Positions 48,988 to 55,923 of a DNA stretch of 64,000 nucleotides are shown here, piece after piece. The notes beneath the pieces are model-generated. The model worked only from the letters and a program-made list of their open reading frames with translations. It made no database searches and had not been told where the DNA came from. Each line of letters starts with the position of its first letter. Position 1 is the first letter of the stretch. A program made the position numbers and the translations under genes. Origin of the DNA: Aquisalimonas lutea (GTDB lineage Bacteria; Pseudomonadota; Gammaproteobacteria; Nitrococcales; Aquisalimonadaceae). The stretch is from contig NZ_JAUFPK010000004.1 of assembly GCF_030409225.1 (NCBI RefSeq), positions 325,792 to 389,791 of the forward strand, read 5' to 3'.

Positions 48988-49676
48988 GTGAAGCAGTACC
49001 CCTTGCCGTGCACGGTCTGCAGGCAATCCGGGAGCGCGCCGGCCTCCTCGAGCTTGCGGCGAATGCGGCTGACGTGCATGTCCAGGCTCCGGTCGTAGCG
49101 GCTGAACTCGCGCTCGAGGACGACCTGATAGAGATAGGCCTTACTCAGTGACTCGTGCTGGTGCTGCATCAGGGTCCAGAGCAGGCGGAACTGGACGGGC
49201 GTGAGCGTGATCGGGCGTTCGCGGTACGTCACGCTCTGGTTCCGTCGGTCCAGGCACAGGCCGTCGATCGCCAGCGTAGGGGGATCACTGTACGACTGGA
49301 ACGACGCCATGCTGCGCCTCAGCAAGGCCTCGATGCGCAGCAGCAGCTCGGTGAAATTGAACGGCTTGGCCAGGTAGTCGTCGGCACCGTTGCTCAGGCC
49401 CGTGATCCGTTCCTCCTCGGCACCGCAGGCGGTCAGCATGATCACCGGCGTCCGCCGGCTCTTGCGCAGCTTGCTGAGCACGGTAAAGCCGTCACTGCCG
49501 GGTAGCAGCACATCGAGCAGGATGAGATCGAAACGGCCGCTCACCGCGGACAGAAGGGCGCCGTCACCCTCGAACGACTGCTCGGTGCGATACCCCTTGT
49601 CCTGCAGCAGGTCCGATATCTGCGCGTTGAGCGTACGGTCGTCCTCGACCACGAGGATGCGGGCGTCGTGTCCCAT
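48984..49676 (-). CDS. OmpR-family response regulator
   Basis: A 230-residue regulator with an intact receiver domain (acidic pocket EDD 11-13, phospho-acceptor Asp55 in LLDVLLPG, Lys104 in AKPF) and a winged-helix DNA-binding domain ending VHGKGYCF. It is co-transcribed with the kinase by an ATGA overlap. Start codons at 49676, 49685 and 49694 are possible; the first leaves the receiver with the usual short N terminus. A Fur-box-containing promoter lies 60-90 bp upstream, so the system itself is likely iron-regulated. Confidence 0.93.
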   Translation of the reverse strand: MGHDARILVVEDDRTLNAQISDLLQDKGYRTEQSFEGDGALLSAVSGRFDLILLDVLLPGSDGFTVLSKLRKSRRTPVIMLTACGAEEERITGLSNGADDYLAKPFNFTELLLRIEALLRRSMASFQSYSDPPTLAIDGLCLDRRNQSVTYRERPITLTPVQFRLLWTLMQHQHESLSKAYLYQVVLEREFSRYDRSLDMHVSRIRRKLEEAGALPDCLQTVHGKGYCFT

Positions 49677-49712
49677 GGCCACCATTCTTTCCATCGGGGC
49701 AATCGGGCCTCG

Positions 49713-49742
49713 TTGACAAGCAGTGGTGCGCGTTCTTATACA
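49713..49742 (+). promoter_or_regulatory. Promoter towards the hcp gene set
   Basis: Perfect -35 TTGACA (49713-49718), 18-bp spacer, -10 TATACA (49737-49742). Transcription would start near 49749, ten bases before the Fur box, and run towards hcp. Confidence 0.55.
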
Positions 49743-49763
49743 CCACCCGGCATCGGATAACAA
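49735..49763 (-). promoter_or_regulatory. Promoter of the regulator-kinase operon
   Basis: On the minus strand, -35 TTGTTA (49763-49758), 17-bp spacer, -10 TATAAG (49740-49735). It overlaps the plus-strand promoter face to face, and its -35 lies within the Fur box. Confidence 0.55.
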
Positions 49764-49777
49764 TGATTCTCATTCCA
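49759..49777 (+). promoter_or_regulatory. Fur box between the two-component operon and hcp
   Basis: Core AATGATTCTCATT (49762-49774) matches 11 of 13 central Fur consensus positions; 12 of 19 overall. It overlaps the -35 of the minus-strand promoter and lies just downstream of the plus-strand start point, so Fur could control both directions. Confidence 0.65.
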
Positions 49778-49797
49778 TGCCCAAAAGGAGGCCAGTG

Positions 49798-49923
49798 ATG
49801 GGATTGTGTAGCGCCCGTAAGGCCGGTAACGTGATCGGTGATCGAGCACGGCTGCCACGGAAATCGGGACGGCGGCGGTACCAGGGATGCTCCAAAGGGA
49901 TTGGTTGCCGCGATCACCAGTAA
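49798..49923 (+). CDS. Possible 41-residue basic peptide in the hcp leader
   Basis: An ORF of 41 codons with an excellent AGGAGG seven bases upstream, directly after the Fur box. The product would be basic with four cysteines (MGLCSARKAGNVIGDR... GCSKGIGC). It resembles no family I know, and is not HemP. It may be a real iron-responsive peptide, a leader peptide for hcp, or chance. The next 79 nt before hcp hold only the GGAGGGGAG ribosome-binding site. Confidence 0.3.
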   Translation: MGLCSARKAGNVIGDRARLPRKSGRRRYQGCSKGIGCRDHQ

Positions 49924-50002
49924 CTACCCACCCGCTCTGCTTTCCCAGAACGTCCGAGCGCCGTGCCGCCAGGGACAACACGCCGCCAGGGAGGGGAGAG
50001 CC

Positions 50003-50491
50003 ATGTCCATACACCTGCATATAGACGGCCTCAGAGGCGACTCCGCTGACGCTCGTCATCAAGGGGACATTGACGTCATTCAGCTCGCCTGGGGATGCCG
50101 AAGGCGCATCACCGCCCGAGCCTCAACGCGGTACGACCGGGAATCGGCCAGCGCCGAGCTGCAGAAGCTGACCTTCACCAAGCACATGGACCGGGCCACT
50201 CCGTTGCTGTTCATCGAGAGCTGCTGCGGCAGGGGCCGGACCATGACGCTGGAGCTGTGCCGCACGGGCACGGGCAGCGGCTCGGAGCCGTACGCCCGCT
50301 ACACCCTCCATCATGCCCTGCTTAGCGACTACCACATGGCCGGCTGGTCCGAGGACGAGGAACGGCCGTTGGAGAAGATCAAGATCAGCTTCTCCAAGCT
50401 GGAAGTGGCCTACATGCCCCACGACGACGACAACAACCCGTTGCCGCCGATTGTGGTGGGGTTTGATGCCCGCACGAACGAGCGGATGTGA
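50003..50491 (+). CDS. hcp: Hcp family type VI secretion protein
   Basis: Hcp forms hexameric rings that stack into the inner tube of the type VI secretion system and can carry small effectors. The 162-residue product has the family's SIHLHIDGLRGDS opening, FTKHMDRATPLLF (matching the Hcp TKxxDxxSP region), TMTLELCRTG and the KIKISFSKLEVAY strand. Length is normal, so there is no C-terminal toxin fusion. GGAGGGGAG lies just before ATG 50003; an upstream in-frame ATG at 49838 adds unrelated sequence. No other type VI gene is in the window, so this is an orphan hcp. The next gene starts 10 bases later. Confidence 0.92.
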   Translation: MSIHLHIDGLRGDSADARHQGDIDVIQLAWGCRRRITARASTRYDRESASAELQKLTFTKHMDRATPLLFIESCCGRGRTMTLELCRTGTGSGSEPYARYTLHHALLSDYHMAGWSEDEERPLEKIKISFSKLEVAYMPHDDDNNPLPPIVVGFDARTNERM

Positions 50492-50501
50492 GGAAGGCGA
50501 A

Positions 50502-50933
50502 ATGGGCGTTAGCGAAGAGATGCAGCTGCTCCACTTCCCGGAGCAACAGCTTCTTCTGTCGGATGAGGAGGCGAAGGCAATATTGATGTTCTTCTTCGAA
50601 GGCCGTGACTTCCAGTACCGACTGGAAACGGTGTCGCTGGAGCTTGTACACCGGGAGCTCGCGCAAGCGCTCTTGGTAGAGGCTATCGATGGCACCTATG
50701 AAAAGGGCTTTGTCGACGACCTCTTCATGTCCGTCGCCACGGGCTTTCATGGTGGGGTGAAACGGATCGTTCAGAAATTTGCCAAGAAGGCGTTGAACCG
50801 TTGGTTCGATCACGCAAACTTGGACTCCCTATGGGGCGACGTGGAAATCTACGAATCGGTAAGGGTAACCATCGCCCGTAGCCATCGTTCCACAGCGGAG
50901 GTGCTAGTTAATGGCGATGTTGCGGATTACTAG
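50502..50933 (+). CDS. Unknown 143-residue protein, candidate Hcp-linked effector
   Basis: I do not recognise this family. It has no signal peptide and no cysteine. The N-terminal half is acidic and leucine-rich (EEMQLLHFPEQQLLLSDEEAK); the middle holds a cationic amphipathic segment, GGVKRIVQKFAKKALNRWF, in which hydrophobic and basic residues alternate with helical periodicity; the C terminus reads as beta strands (VEIYESVRVTIARS). AGGAAGG lies a few bases before ATG 50502. It sits between hcp and lipoprotein genes and overlaps the next gene by 23 bases. This is the position of an effector or adaptor in Hcp islands; membrane activity would fit the amphipathic helix. Function is a hypothesis. 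G+C is visibly low. Confidence 0.75.
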   Translation: MGVSEEMQLLHFPEQQLLLSDEEAKAILMFFFEGRDFQYRLETVSLELVHRELAQALLVEAIDGTYEKGFVDDLFMSVATGFHGGVKRIVQKFAKKALNRWFDHANLDSLWGDVEIYESVRVTIARSHRSTAEVLVNGDVADY

Positions 50934-51375
50934 CCTTTGGGTCGTCCTTGCGGCCCTGTTGCTGGTTGCCTGTTCCAATCCGTCGATTCAGCCGGGCACC
51001 AACAAGTACGGCGCCGGAGCGCTGGAAAGGGCCATGGCCGACTATGTCACGGAGTACCCGGGTCGAACACGGGAAGAGCTGCGACAGAACGACAAGGTGG
51101 TTGGGGAAGTAAAGCGCCTGATTAGGCAGGGTGCAGACGTCAACTACCAACGTCCCGACCGGGGGGATACGCCACTGCACATAGCGGTCCTGTATAAAGC
51201 CCCGGACCTGGTCCGCGTACTCGTGAACGCAGGAGCCCGATTGGACATTGAAGAGACGGCACGTGGCGGGTTGACGCCATTGGAGTACGCACAGTGGCTG
51301 CAGCAACGTAACCCGGAGAGGGACTATTCCGCGGTTATTCGTATCTTGGAGCAGGCAAAGCGTGAACGGCAGTAG
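50911..51375 (+). CDS. Ankyrin-repeat lipoprotein 1
   Basis: A 154-residue lipoprotein. The signal peptide ends in the lipobox LLVAC, Cys21 being lipidated. It shares with the next two proteins YGxGxLxxAMADY, PGRTREEL, and ankyrin repeats of the form GADVNYQRPDRGDTPLHIAV and VLVNAGARLDIE. +2 residues after the Cys (Ser-Asn) suggest outer-membrane sorting. GGAGG lies nine bases before ATG 50911. As a periplasmic ankyrin protein directly after a candidate effector, it could be an immunity protein, which is inference. Confidence 0.88.
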   Translation: MAMLRITSLWVVLAALLLVACSNPSIQPGTNKYGAGALERAMADYVTEYPGRTREELRQNDKVVGEVKRLIRQGADVNYQRPDRGDTPLHIAVLYKAPDLVRVLVNAGARLDIEETARGGLTPLEYAQWLQQRNPERDYSAVIRILEQAKRERQ

Positions 51376-51889
51376 GTTGGCACACAATCACATCACTGCG
51401 CCGTCCTACTTCTTGTTGCTCTTGCTGACACTGACCGTTGCCGGCTGCTCCTCCGAGAAGGTTGGACCGGGCGTCAGCGAGTACGGCGTTGGCTCGCTTT
51501 CGCGAGCCATGGCCGACTACGAAACTGACTACCCTGGTCGGTCCGCGGAGGACCTAGAGGCCAATGAGGCCGTCGTCGAAGAGATCAAGCGATTAATCGC
51601 CGAAGGCGCCGATGTGAACCACCAGCGCGCCGACACGGGTAGGACGCCTCTCCATAATGCCGTGCTGCTAAACGCATCCGAAATTGTGCGCGTACTTCTG
51701 GATGCTGGTGCTCGTTTAGATATCGAGGGGAACGAGGGGTTCACGCCACTCGAATACGCAAGGCAACTCGAAGAGCACGGCCCGGACTGGGATTTCTCGC
51801 GGGTAATCCGCCTGCTTGAGGAGGCGGAACGCAAGCGTGCGGCGCAAGGGGCGCTACTTGGAGATCAACCGGAAGAGTTCACCGCATAG
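51362..51889 (+). CDS. Ankyrin-repeat lipoprotein 2
   Basis: A 175-residue lipoprotein paralogous to its neighbours. Lipobox VAGC, with the lipidated Cys near residue 29; then SEYGVGSLSRAMADYETDYPG, and ankyrin repeats GADVNHQRADTGRTPLHNAV and VLLDAGARLDIEG (each given in part). The start is GTG 51362, overlapping the first paralogue by 14 bases. It has a short extra C terminus (QGALLGDQPEEFTA) missing from the others. The overlap indicates co-translation. Confidence 0.88.
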   Translation: MNGSRLAHNHITAPSYFLLLLLTLTVAGCSSEKVGPGVSEYGVGSLSRAMADYETDYPGRSAEDLEANEAVVEEIKRLIAEGADVNHQRADTGRTPLHNAVLLNASEIVRVLLDAGARLDIEGNEGFTPLEYARQLEEHGPDWDFSRVIRLLEEAERKRAAQGALLGDQPEEFTA

Positions 51890-51977
51890 CATGTACTTTG
51901 CCCGACCGTTGGTCTGCCCGAGATGGCCCCGGCAATTCGTGCGAGCAGCTTTGTGGCGCTGCTCACGTTTGCTTCAC

Positions 51978-52457
51978 ATGTTGGCGGTATTTAAGCAAAT
52001 TGTCTCGCTTCTGCTCTTGGTCCTGACGGTCAGCTGCTGCTCGGCTGAAAGCGTCGCACCCGACAGGTACGGAGTCGGGCCCCTGTCGAAGGCAATAGCG
52101 GACTATGTCATCCCGCATCCCGGGATGACGGAAGCGGATAGAGAGAACAATGAGGCCGTAGTACAAGAGGTCGAACGGCTCATTAGGGCAGGGGCCAAAG
52201 TAAACCATCAGCGACCGGATACCGGCGCCACGCCGTTGCACGAAGCCGTGCTCTATAACTCGCCCGAGCTTGTTCGGGTGCTCCTGGACGCCGGCGCGCG
52301 GCTGGACATTGAGGATACGAGTGCGGAGGCGCGTGAAGCCGGTGTCGGCAATCTTGCACCGCTCGAGTACGCGCGCTTCGTTCAGCGGAAGATTCCGAAT
52401 CGGGACTACTCTGAGGTCATAGGCATACTCGCCAGAGCAAAGCGTAATCGGCAATGA
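51978..52457 (+). CDS. Ankyrin-repeat lipoprotein 3
   Basis: A 159-residue paralogue of the two preceding genes. The signal peptide ends LTVSCC, a somewhat irregular lipobox with two cysteines. It has DRYGVGPLSKAIADYVIPHPG, GAKVNHQRPDTGATPLHEAV and VLLDAGARLDIED (each in part), plus a small insertion (SAEAREAGVGN) before LEYAR. The start is uncertain: ATG 51978 gives a proper signal peptide but has no ribosome-binding site; ATG 51891 is in frame and adds 29 residues. The 88-bp gap after paralogue 2 is otherwise empty. Confidence 0.82.
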   Translation: MLAVFKQIVSLLLLVLTVSCCSAESVAPDRYGVGPLSKAIADYVIPHPGMTEADRENNEAVVQEVERLIRAGAKVNHQRPDTGATPLHEAVLYNSPELVRVLLDAGARLDIEDTSAEAREAGVGNLAPLEYARFVQRKIPNRDYSEVIGILARAKRNRQ

Positions 52458-52523
52458 CGATAGCAGTGGGCTAAAGCCTGCCTGGCGCGGACTAGATCGA
52501 ACCGTTTCGTTGCGAGGGAGCGC

Positions 52524-53507
52524 ATGATCAACGTCGAAAGGAACTCCTTGCAGTGCGCAGTCATTGCGGCCGTTCTGGCCATGGGATTGTTCGTCGACTG
52601 CAAGGCGCAGGATCCGGCGACGGAGGCCGAGATGGGGCAGCGGGCGGCAGCGATGTGGCCCGAGCGCTGCCAGGCGCTGGTGAGCCGGTTGGACCAGAAC
52701 CAACGCACAGAGCTGGTTTTCGAAGCCCACCCCGGCTTTCCCGATCAACGCGTATTCCAACTGCGCTGGAACGGGGTTTCGGCGCCCATTCCACCGCTCG
52801 ACTATAAGGAGCTGCGGGTGGTTCGGGGGCAGCCCTTCGATGAACCGAGCCCCCAGAACGTGGTCCAGCTATATGCGCAAGGAGGCGGCTTCGTGTTCCT
52901 GGGCCATTCCGATGGCTTCGGCCCGATGAACAACGTGTTCCAATCGGCCATGGGGGGTTCCGGGCGGGACGAAATGGAGCGGTACTGGACTAATACGCTG
53001 TTCGACGGTCCAGTCACGATGGCGTCGCTCAATCGGCTCGGTTACCGGCACCGGTTGTCCGACCTGAGCTGTCGCGGCAAGCGTTGGCGGGAAGAGGCAC
53101 CGATAGCCATCGGATTGATACTGACCGGCATGGCCGGGCCGTACACGCTGTCACACGTCTACGAGATCCCCGGGCAGGAAGGCAGCTGGCTGGTTCAGGG
53201 CCGGGATCCAGGCAGAAACCTGAAGGTTTGGCGGGCCGTTCTGCCGAAGGTCGGCGAGACGACCGCGGGCCATATCGAGATCGGGATTCGTCCGGACGAC
53301 ACACCGGAAGCGGTAGGCCTGGGCATTGGCGCCCCCATGCGCGAAACCGCACCGGCCAGGCATCCTCAGTGGCTCCTGGCGCTGGGCGAGGCGCTTACAA
53401 AGGACGACCAGGCTGCCTGGATGGCGCTGCGCTCGGCCCTCATCCAGGCAGGCTTCACGGACGAGTCCGTGCAAAGCGTAACCGCCGTGATCGATGACCT
53501 GCGTTAG
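52524..53507 (+). CDS. Unknown exported 327-residue protein
   Basis: I do not recognise a family. The N terminus looks like a signal peptide (about 8-28, ending near CKAQ). The mature part has two cysteines (in PERCQAL and DLSCRGK) that might form a disulfide, an IPPLDYKELRVVRGQPFDE segment, GGGFVFLGHSDGFGPMNN, and a charged C terminus. A GGGAG site precedes ATG 52524. It lies 66 bp after the last ankyrin lipoprotein on the same strand and may belong to the same transcription unit. A periplasmic partner of the ankyrin proteins is one possibility. Confidence 0.75.
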   Translation: MINVERNSLQCAVIAAVLAMGLFVDCKAQDPATEAEMGQRAAAMWPERCQALVSRLDQNQRTELVFEAHPGFPDQRVFQLRWNGVSAPIPPLDYKELRVVRGQPFDEPSPQNVVQLYAQGGGFVFLGHSDGFGPMNNVFQSAMGGSGRDEMERYWTNTLFDGPVTMASLNRLGYRHRLSDLSCRGKRWREEAPIAIGLILTGMAGPYTLSHVYEIPGQEGSWLVQGRDPGRNLKVWRAVLPKVGETTAGHIEIGIRPDDTPEAVGLGIGAPMRETAPARHPQWLLALGEALTKDDQAAWMALRSALIQAGFTDESVQSVTAVIDDLR

Positions 53508-53547
53508 ACGGCGGCGCAGAGGGCACGCCGTACCTGGCAATGGGTAA

Positions 53548-54081
53548 CTAAATCTCGTCGCCGGGTTTGGTGATACCCGAGGTCAGGTCCTGGGGCTTTC
53601 TTGAACGTTTGAAGCGCGACACCAAAGGCACCACGTACAGGACAACCCAGGCAAGAAGGGTGCACAGAATGGCCGTCTGCTCGCGACCCAGGCCGACCGC
53701 AATTCCCATCGCGGCAGTAAACCAGATGCCGGCGGCCGTGGTAAGACCAGCCACACGTTGCTCGTCATTGCCGTTGATGATGGTTCCCGCGCACAGAAAT
53801 CCGATGCCGGTGATGACGCCCTGAATAACGCGACTCATTTCCGAGTCGGAGATTCCTGCTTGTTGCGGAATCAGGATGAACAAAGCCGCTCCCATACAAA
53901 CCAGCATATGAGTGCGCACGCCGGCGGCCTTGCCTCGTTGTTCCCGTTCGAGCCCGAGCAACCCCCCTAGAAGCGCAGCGAGAACGAGCCTGACCAGGAC
54001 AACAACCATTTCGCCCAAATCGTTAAGGCTCGCGAACTCGGACACAATGGTCCTGCTGATCAGCGCCGCTTCTTCGTTCAT
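53548..54081 (-). CDS. MgtC/SapB family membrane protein
   Basis: A 177-residue inner-membrane protein with four to five transmembrane helices. It has the family signature LLGLEREQRGKAAGVRTHMLVCMGAALF (in pieces, GLEREQRGKAAGVRTH) and GVITGIGFLCAGTII. It lacks the C-terminal ACT-like domain of Salmonella MgtC, so it is of the short SapB/YhiD form. ATG 54081 is chosen because it starts just before the first helix with GAAGAGA upstream; an ATG at 54240 adds 53 non-conserved residues. Relatives affect magnesium limitation and acid stress responses. Confidence 0.88.
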   Translation of the reverse strand: MNEEAALISRTIVSEFASLNDLGEMVVVLVRLVLAALLGGLLGLEREQRGKAAGVRTHMLVCMGAALFILIPQQAGISDSEMSRVIQGVITGIGFLCAGTIINGNDEQRVAGLTTAAGIWFTAAMGIAVGLGREQTAILCTLLAWVVLYVVPLVSRFKRSRKPQDLTSGITKPGDEI

Positions 54082-54460
54082 GGACGTCTCTTCATCAACG
54101 CAGGCCCAAGAACGAGAGACTGTCCATGCGACGTCTCCAGTCTGTACACATTCACTCTGCAGAATCGTTGCGGTAACGATATCCAGCCGTTCTGCAGGCC
54201 ATGTGGCTACCGCCGGGCGGGACGGATAACCCGATTCCATCCGGCACCCTACGTCCGACAGTTAGCTACTATTATAATCCTTGCTACGAGCAGTCTGCTC
54301 GAACTGCTCGGGCAGGGATACATTCATCGTGGCCTATGGGGGTTACCCCCGCCGGTTACCATCACGCCGTGTCGAGTAGCTAACCGGGCGCACCGCCCGC
54401 ATGCGTTTGCCTCCGCTTTACGATAAAGCGCGCCCGAGCAATCGGGCGCGCTTTTACGGA
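54082..54460 (+). other. Long intergenic region with possible small RNA
   Basis: 379 bp without a credible gene. It contains a perfect TATAAT at 54273-54278 (readable also as TATAAT on the minus strand), then GGGGG-TTA-CCCCC (54338-54350), CCGGTTA ... TAACCGG (54352-54358 with 54381-54387, enclosing CACGCCGTG), GGGCG-CAC-CGCCC (54386-54398) and a strong terminator at 54425-54455. The series of stems between a -10 box and a terminator is what a small RNA gene looks like; there is no clear -35. Confidence 0.45.
54425..54455. terminator. Bidirectional intrinsic terminator
   Basis: A perfect 13-bp stem, AAAGCGCGCCCGA (54425-54437) and TCGGGCGCGCTTT (54442-54454), with loop GCAA, followed by T on the plus strand and by TTTAT on the minus strand. 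It ends the EF-hand gene on the minus strand and any plus-strand transcript from the preceding gap. Confidence 0.85.
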
Positions 54461-54715
54461 TCAACTGGATGACGTCTCCTCTTCGCTCATATCGACGAAG
54501 GACCAGTCACCCTGGGTGAGCTTGCCGTTTCCATCCAGATCATTGCCCTTGGCTTCCGCTGTTGGAATGCCACTCTGCTCGGCTTCCTTGATGCTGACGG
54601 CCCCGTCACCGTTCTTGTCCGCTTCCTCGAAGCTCGGCTTCTCCTCAGCCGCGACAGCCGCGAGCGGGATCAACGCCAGCGCGAGAACGGCAATGCTCAG
54701 GTTGATGCGTCTCAT
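54461..54715 (-). CDS. Small exported EF-hand protein
   Basis: An 84-residue secreted protein. A signal peptide (about 1-22, ending AAVAA) is followed by two EF-hand loops: DKNGDGAVSIKE (about 32-43) and DLDGNGKLTQGD (about 58-69), each with Asp/Asn at calcium-binding positions 1, 3 and 5. The last residues are acidic. ATG 54715 has GGAGG close upstream; a longer ORF start at 54859 gives no signal peptide and is rejected. A periplasmic calcium buffer or sensor is likely. It is divergent from the ABC operon. Confidence 0.88.
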   Translation of the reverse strand: MRRINLSIAVLALALIPLAAVAAEEKPSFEEADKNGDGAVSIKEAEQSGIPTAEAKGNDLDGNGKLTQGDWSFVDMSEEETSSS

Positions 54716-54984
54716 TTTTCCCTCCTTGACCTTGCACGTTGTCAACATTCGATGATGGTCGGCCGAGATCCGTCCTGCGGACACATCGGCCTTACCATCA
54801 TTCGCCCGGACAAGGGCATCGGCGACGGTGTTCCCGGGGATGTCTGTCCAGGAGGCCAATCACCCTACCGGCAGGACGTCATCGGACGACGGTCGCCGGC
54901 ACGGAACTCGGCGGCCACAACACATGTCGGTTCAAACGATGTTCGAGCAACCCTCACCCTCTATCAGGAAGAGGAGGACGGTAG
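54716..54984. other. Divergent region with a 52-bp dyad
   Basis: 269 bp between the EF-hand gene and the GldA-like gene. At 54751-54802 lies an extended dyad: GATGATGGT-c-GGCCGA pairs with TCGGCC-tt-ACCATCATT around an inner GTCC-tgc-GGAC stem. It is not followed by a U-run on either strand, so it is more like an operator or a stable leader hairpin than a terminator. Promoters were not resolved. Confidence 0.5.
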
Positions 54985-55908
54985 ATGATCGAGGCAGAGG
55001 CACTGTCACGCCATTACGGCGACCTGACGGCCGTAGACCGGATCTCCTTTGAAGTGGATGTCGGAGAGGTCGTCGGCCTGCTCGGTCCAAACGGGGCCGG
55101 CAAGACCACGATACTGAAGATGCTGACCGGCTTTCTCGAGCCAACGTCCGGCTGGATACGGGTGGACGGGCTCGAGATGGCACGCCAGCGGCGGGCAATA
55201 CAGCAGCGAATCGGTTACCTTCCCGAGAACTGCCCCATCTACCCGGACATGACCGTGATCGATTACCTGGACTTCCAGGCAACGTTGCACGGCATAGCAG
55301 CCCAGCACCGGCCGCAGGCGGTGCGCAGCGCGATCGAGCGGGCATCCCTGAAGGAAAAGGCACTGGCGCCGGTCGCAACTCTCTCCCGCGGATACCGGCA
55401 GCGAACTGGTGTCGCTCAAGCCATCCTGCATCACCCGAGGCTGGTTGTCCTAGACGAACCCACCAATGGCCTCGACCCTTCCCAGATCCGGGAAATGCGA
55501 GCGCTGATCCGCTCCCTGGCGGAGCATGCCGCCGTGGTGGTCTCCACGCACATCCTGCAGGAGGTGCAGGCGGTCTGTGACCGCGTTCTGATGATTCGCC
55601 AGGGACAGCTTGCGCTGGATACCAAGCTGGATGAGCTCGGTGGTACACCGCGGCTCCTCGTGACCCTGGATGCGAACCCGCGCGACGCGTTGCCCGTGTT
55701 GCGCAACCTGGATGGTGTCGCCAATGTCGAGGCCATCCAGCCGGATGCGCTCGGACACCGCTATGTCGTCGAGGCATCGGACGACGCGGGCGGCCTGGCG
55801 CCTGCTCTTGCACGCTGCGTGCACGAGGCCGGGTTCGCGCTGTATGCCCTTGAGCCCGAAACCCGAGACCTGGAAACCCTGTTCGCGGACATCAATACCA
55901 AGCACTGA
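54985..55908 (+). CDS. ABC transporter ATPase, GldA type
   Basis: Cytosolic ATPase of 307 residues. Walker A GPNGAGKTT (34-42), signature LSRGYRQR (133-140), Walker B LVVLDEP (153-159), and STHILQE with the switch histidine. The signature LSRGYRQR replaces the usual LSGGQ and is typical of the GldA subgroup. It lies 15 bases before the fused permease gene. In Bacteroidetes GldA serves gliding; in proteobacteria the cognate transporter has no defined substrate. Confidence 0.92.
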   Translation: MIEAEALSRHYGDLTAVDRISFEVDVGEVVGLLGPNGAGKTTILKMLTGFLEPTSGWIRVDGLEMARQRRAIQQRIGYLPENCPIYPDMTVIDYLDFQATLHGIAAQHRPQAVRSAIERASLKEKALAPVATLSRGYRQRTGVAQAILHHPRLVVLDEPTNGLDPSQIREMRALIRSLAEHAAVVVSTHILQEVQAVCDRVLMIRQGQLALDTKLDELGGTPRLLVTLDANPRDALPVLRNLDGVANVEAIQPDALGHRYVVEASDDAGGLAPALARCVHEAGFALYALEPETRDLETLFADINTKH

Positions 55909-55923
55909 CTCCGGGAGAGAGCC

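Noticed and set aside
49838-50002. Upstream in-frame start for hcp
   Set aside because: Adds 55 residues unrelated to Hcp; GGAGGGGAG just before 50003 marks the true start.
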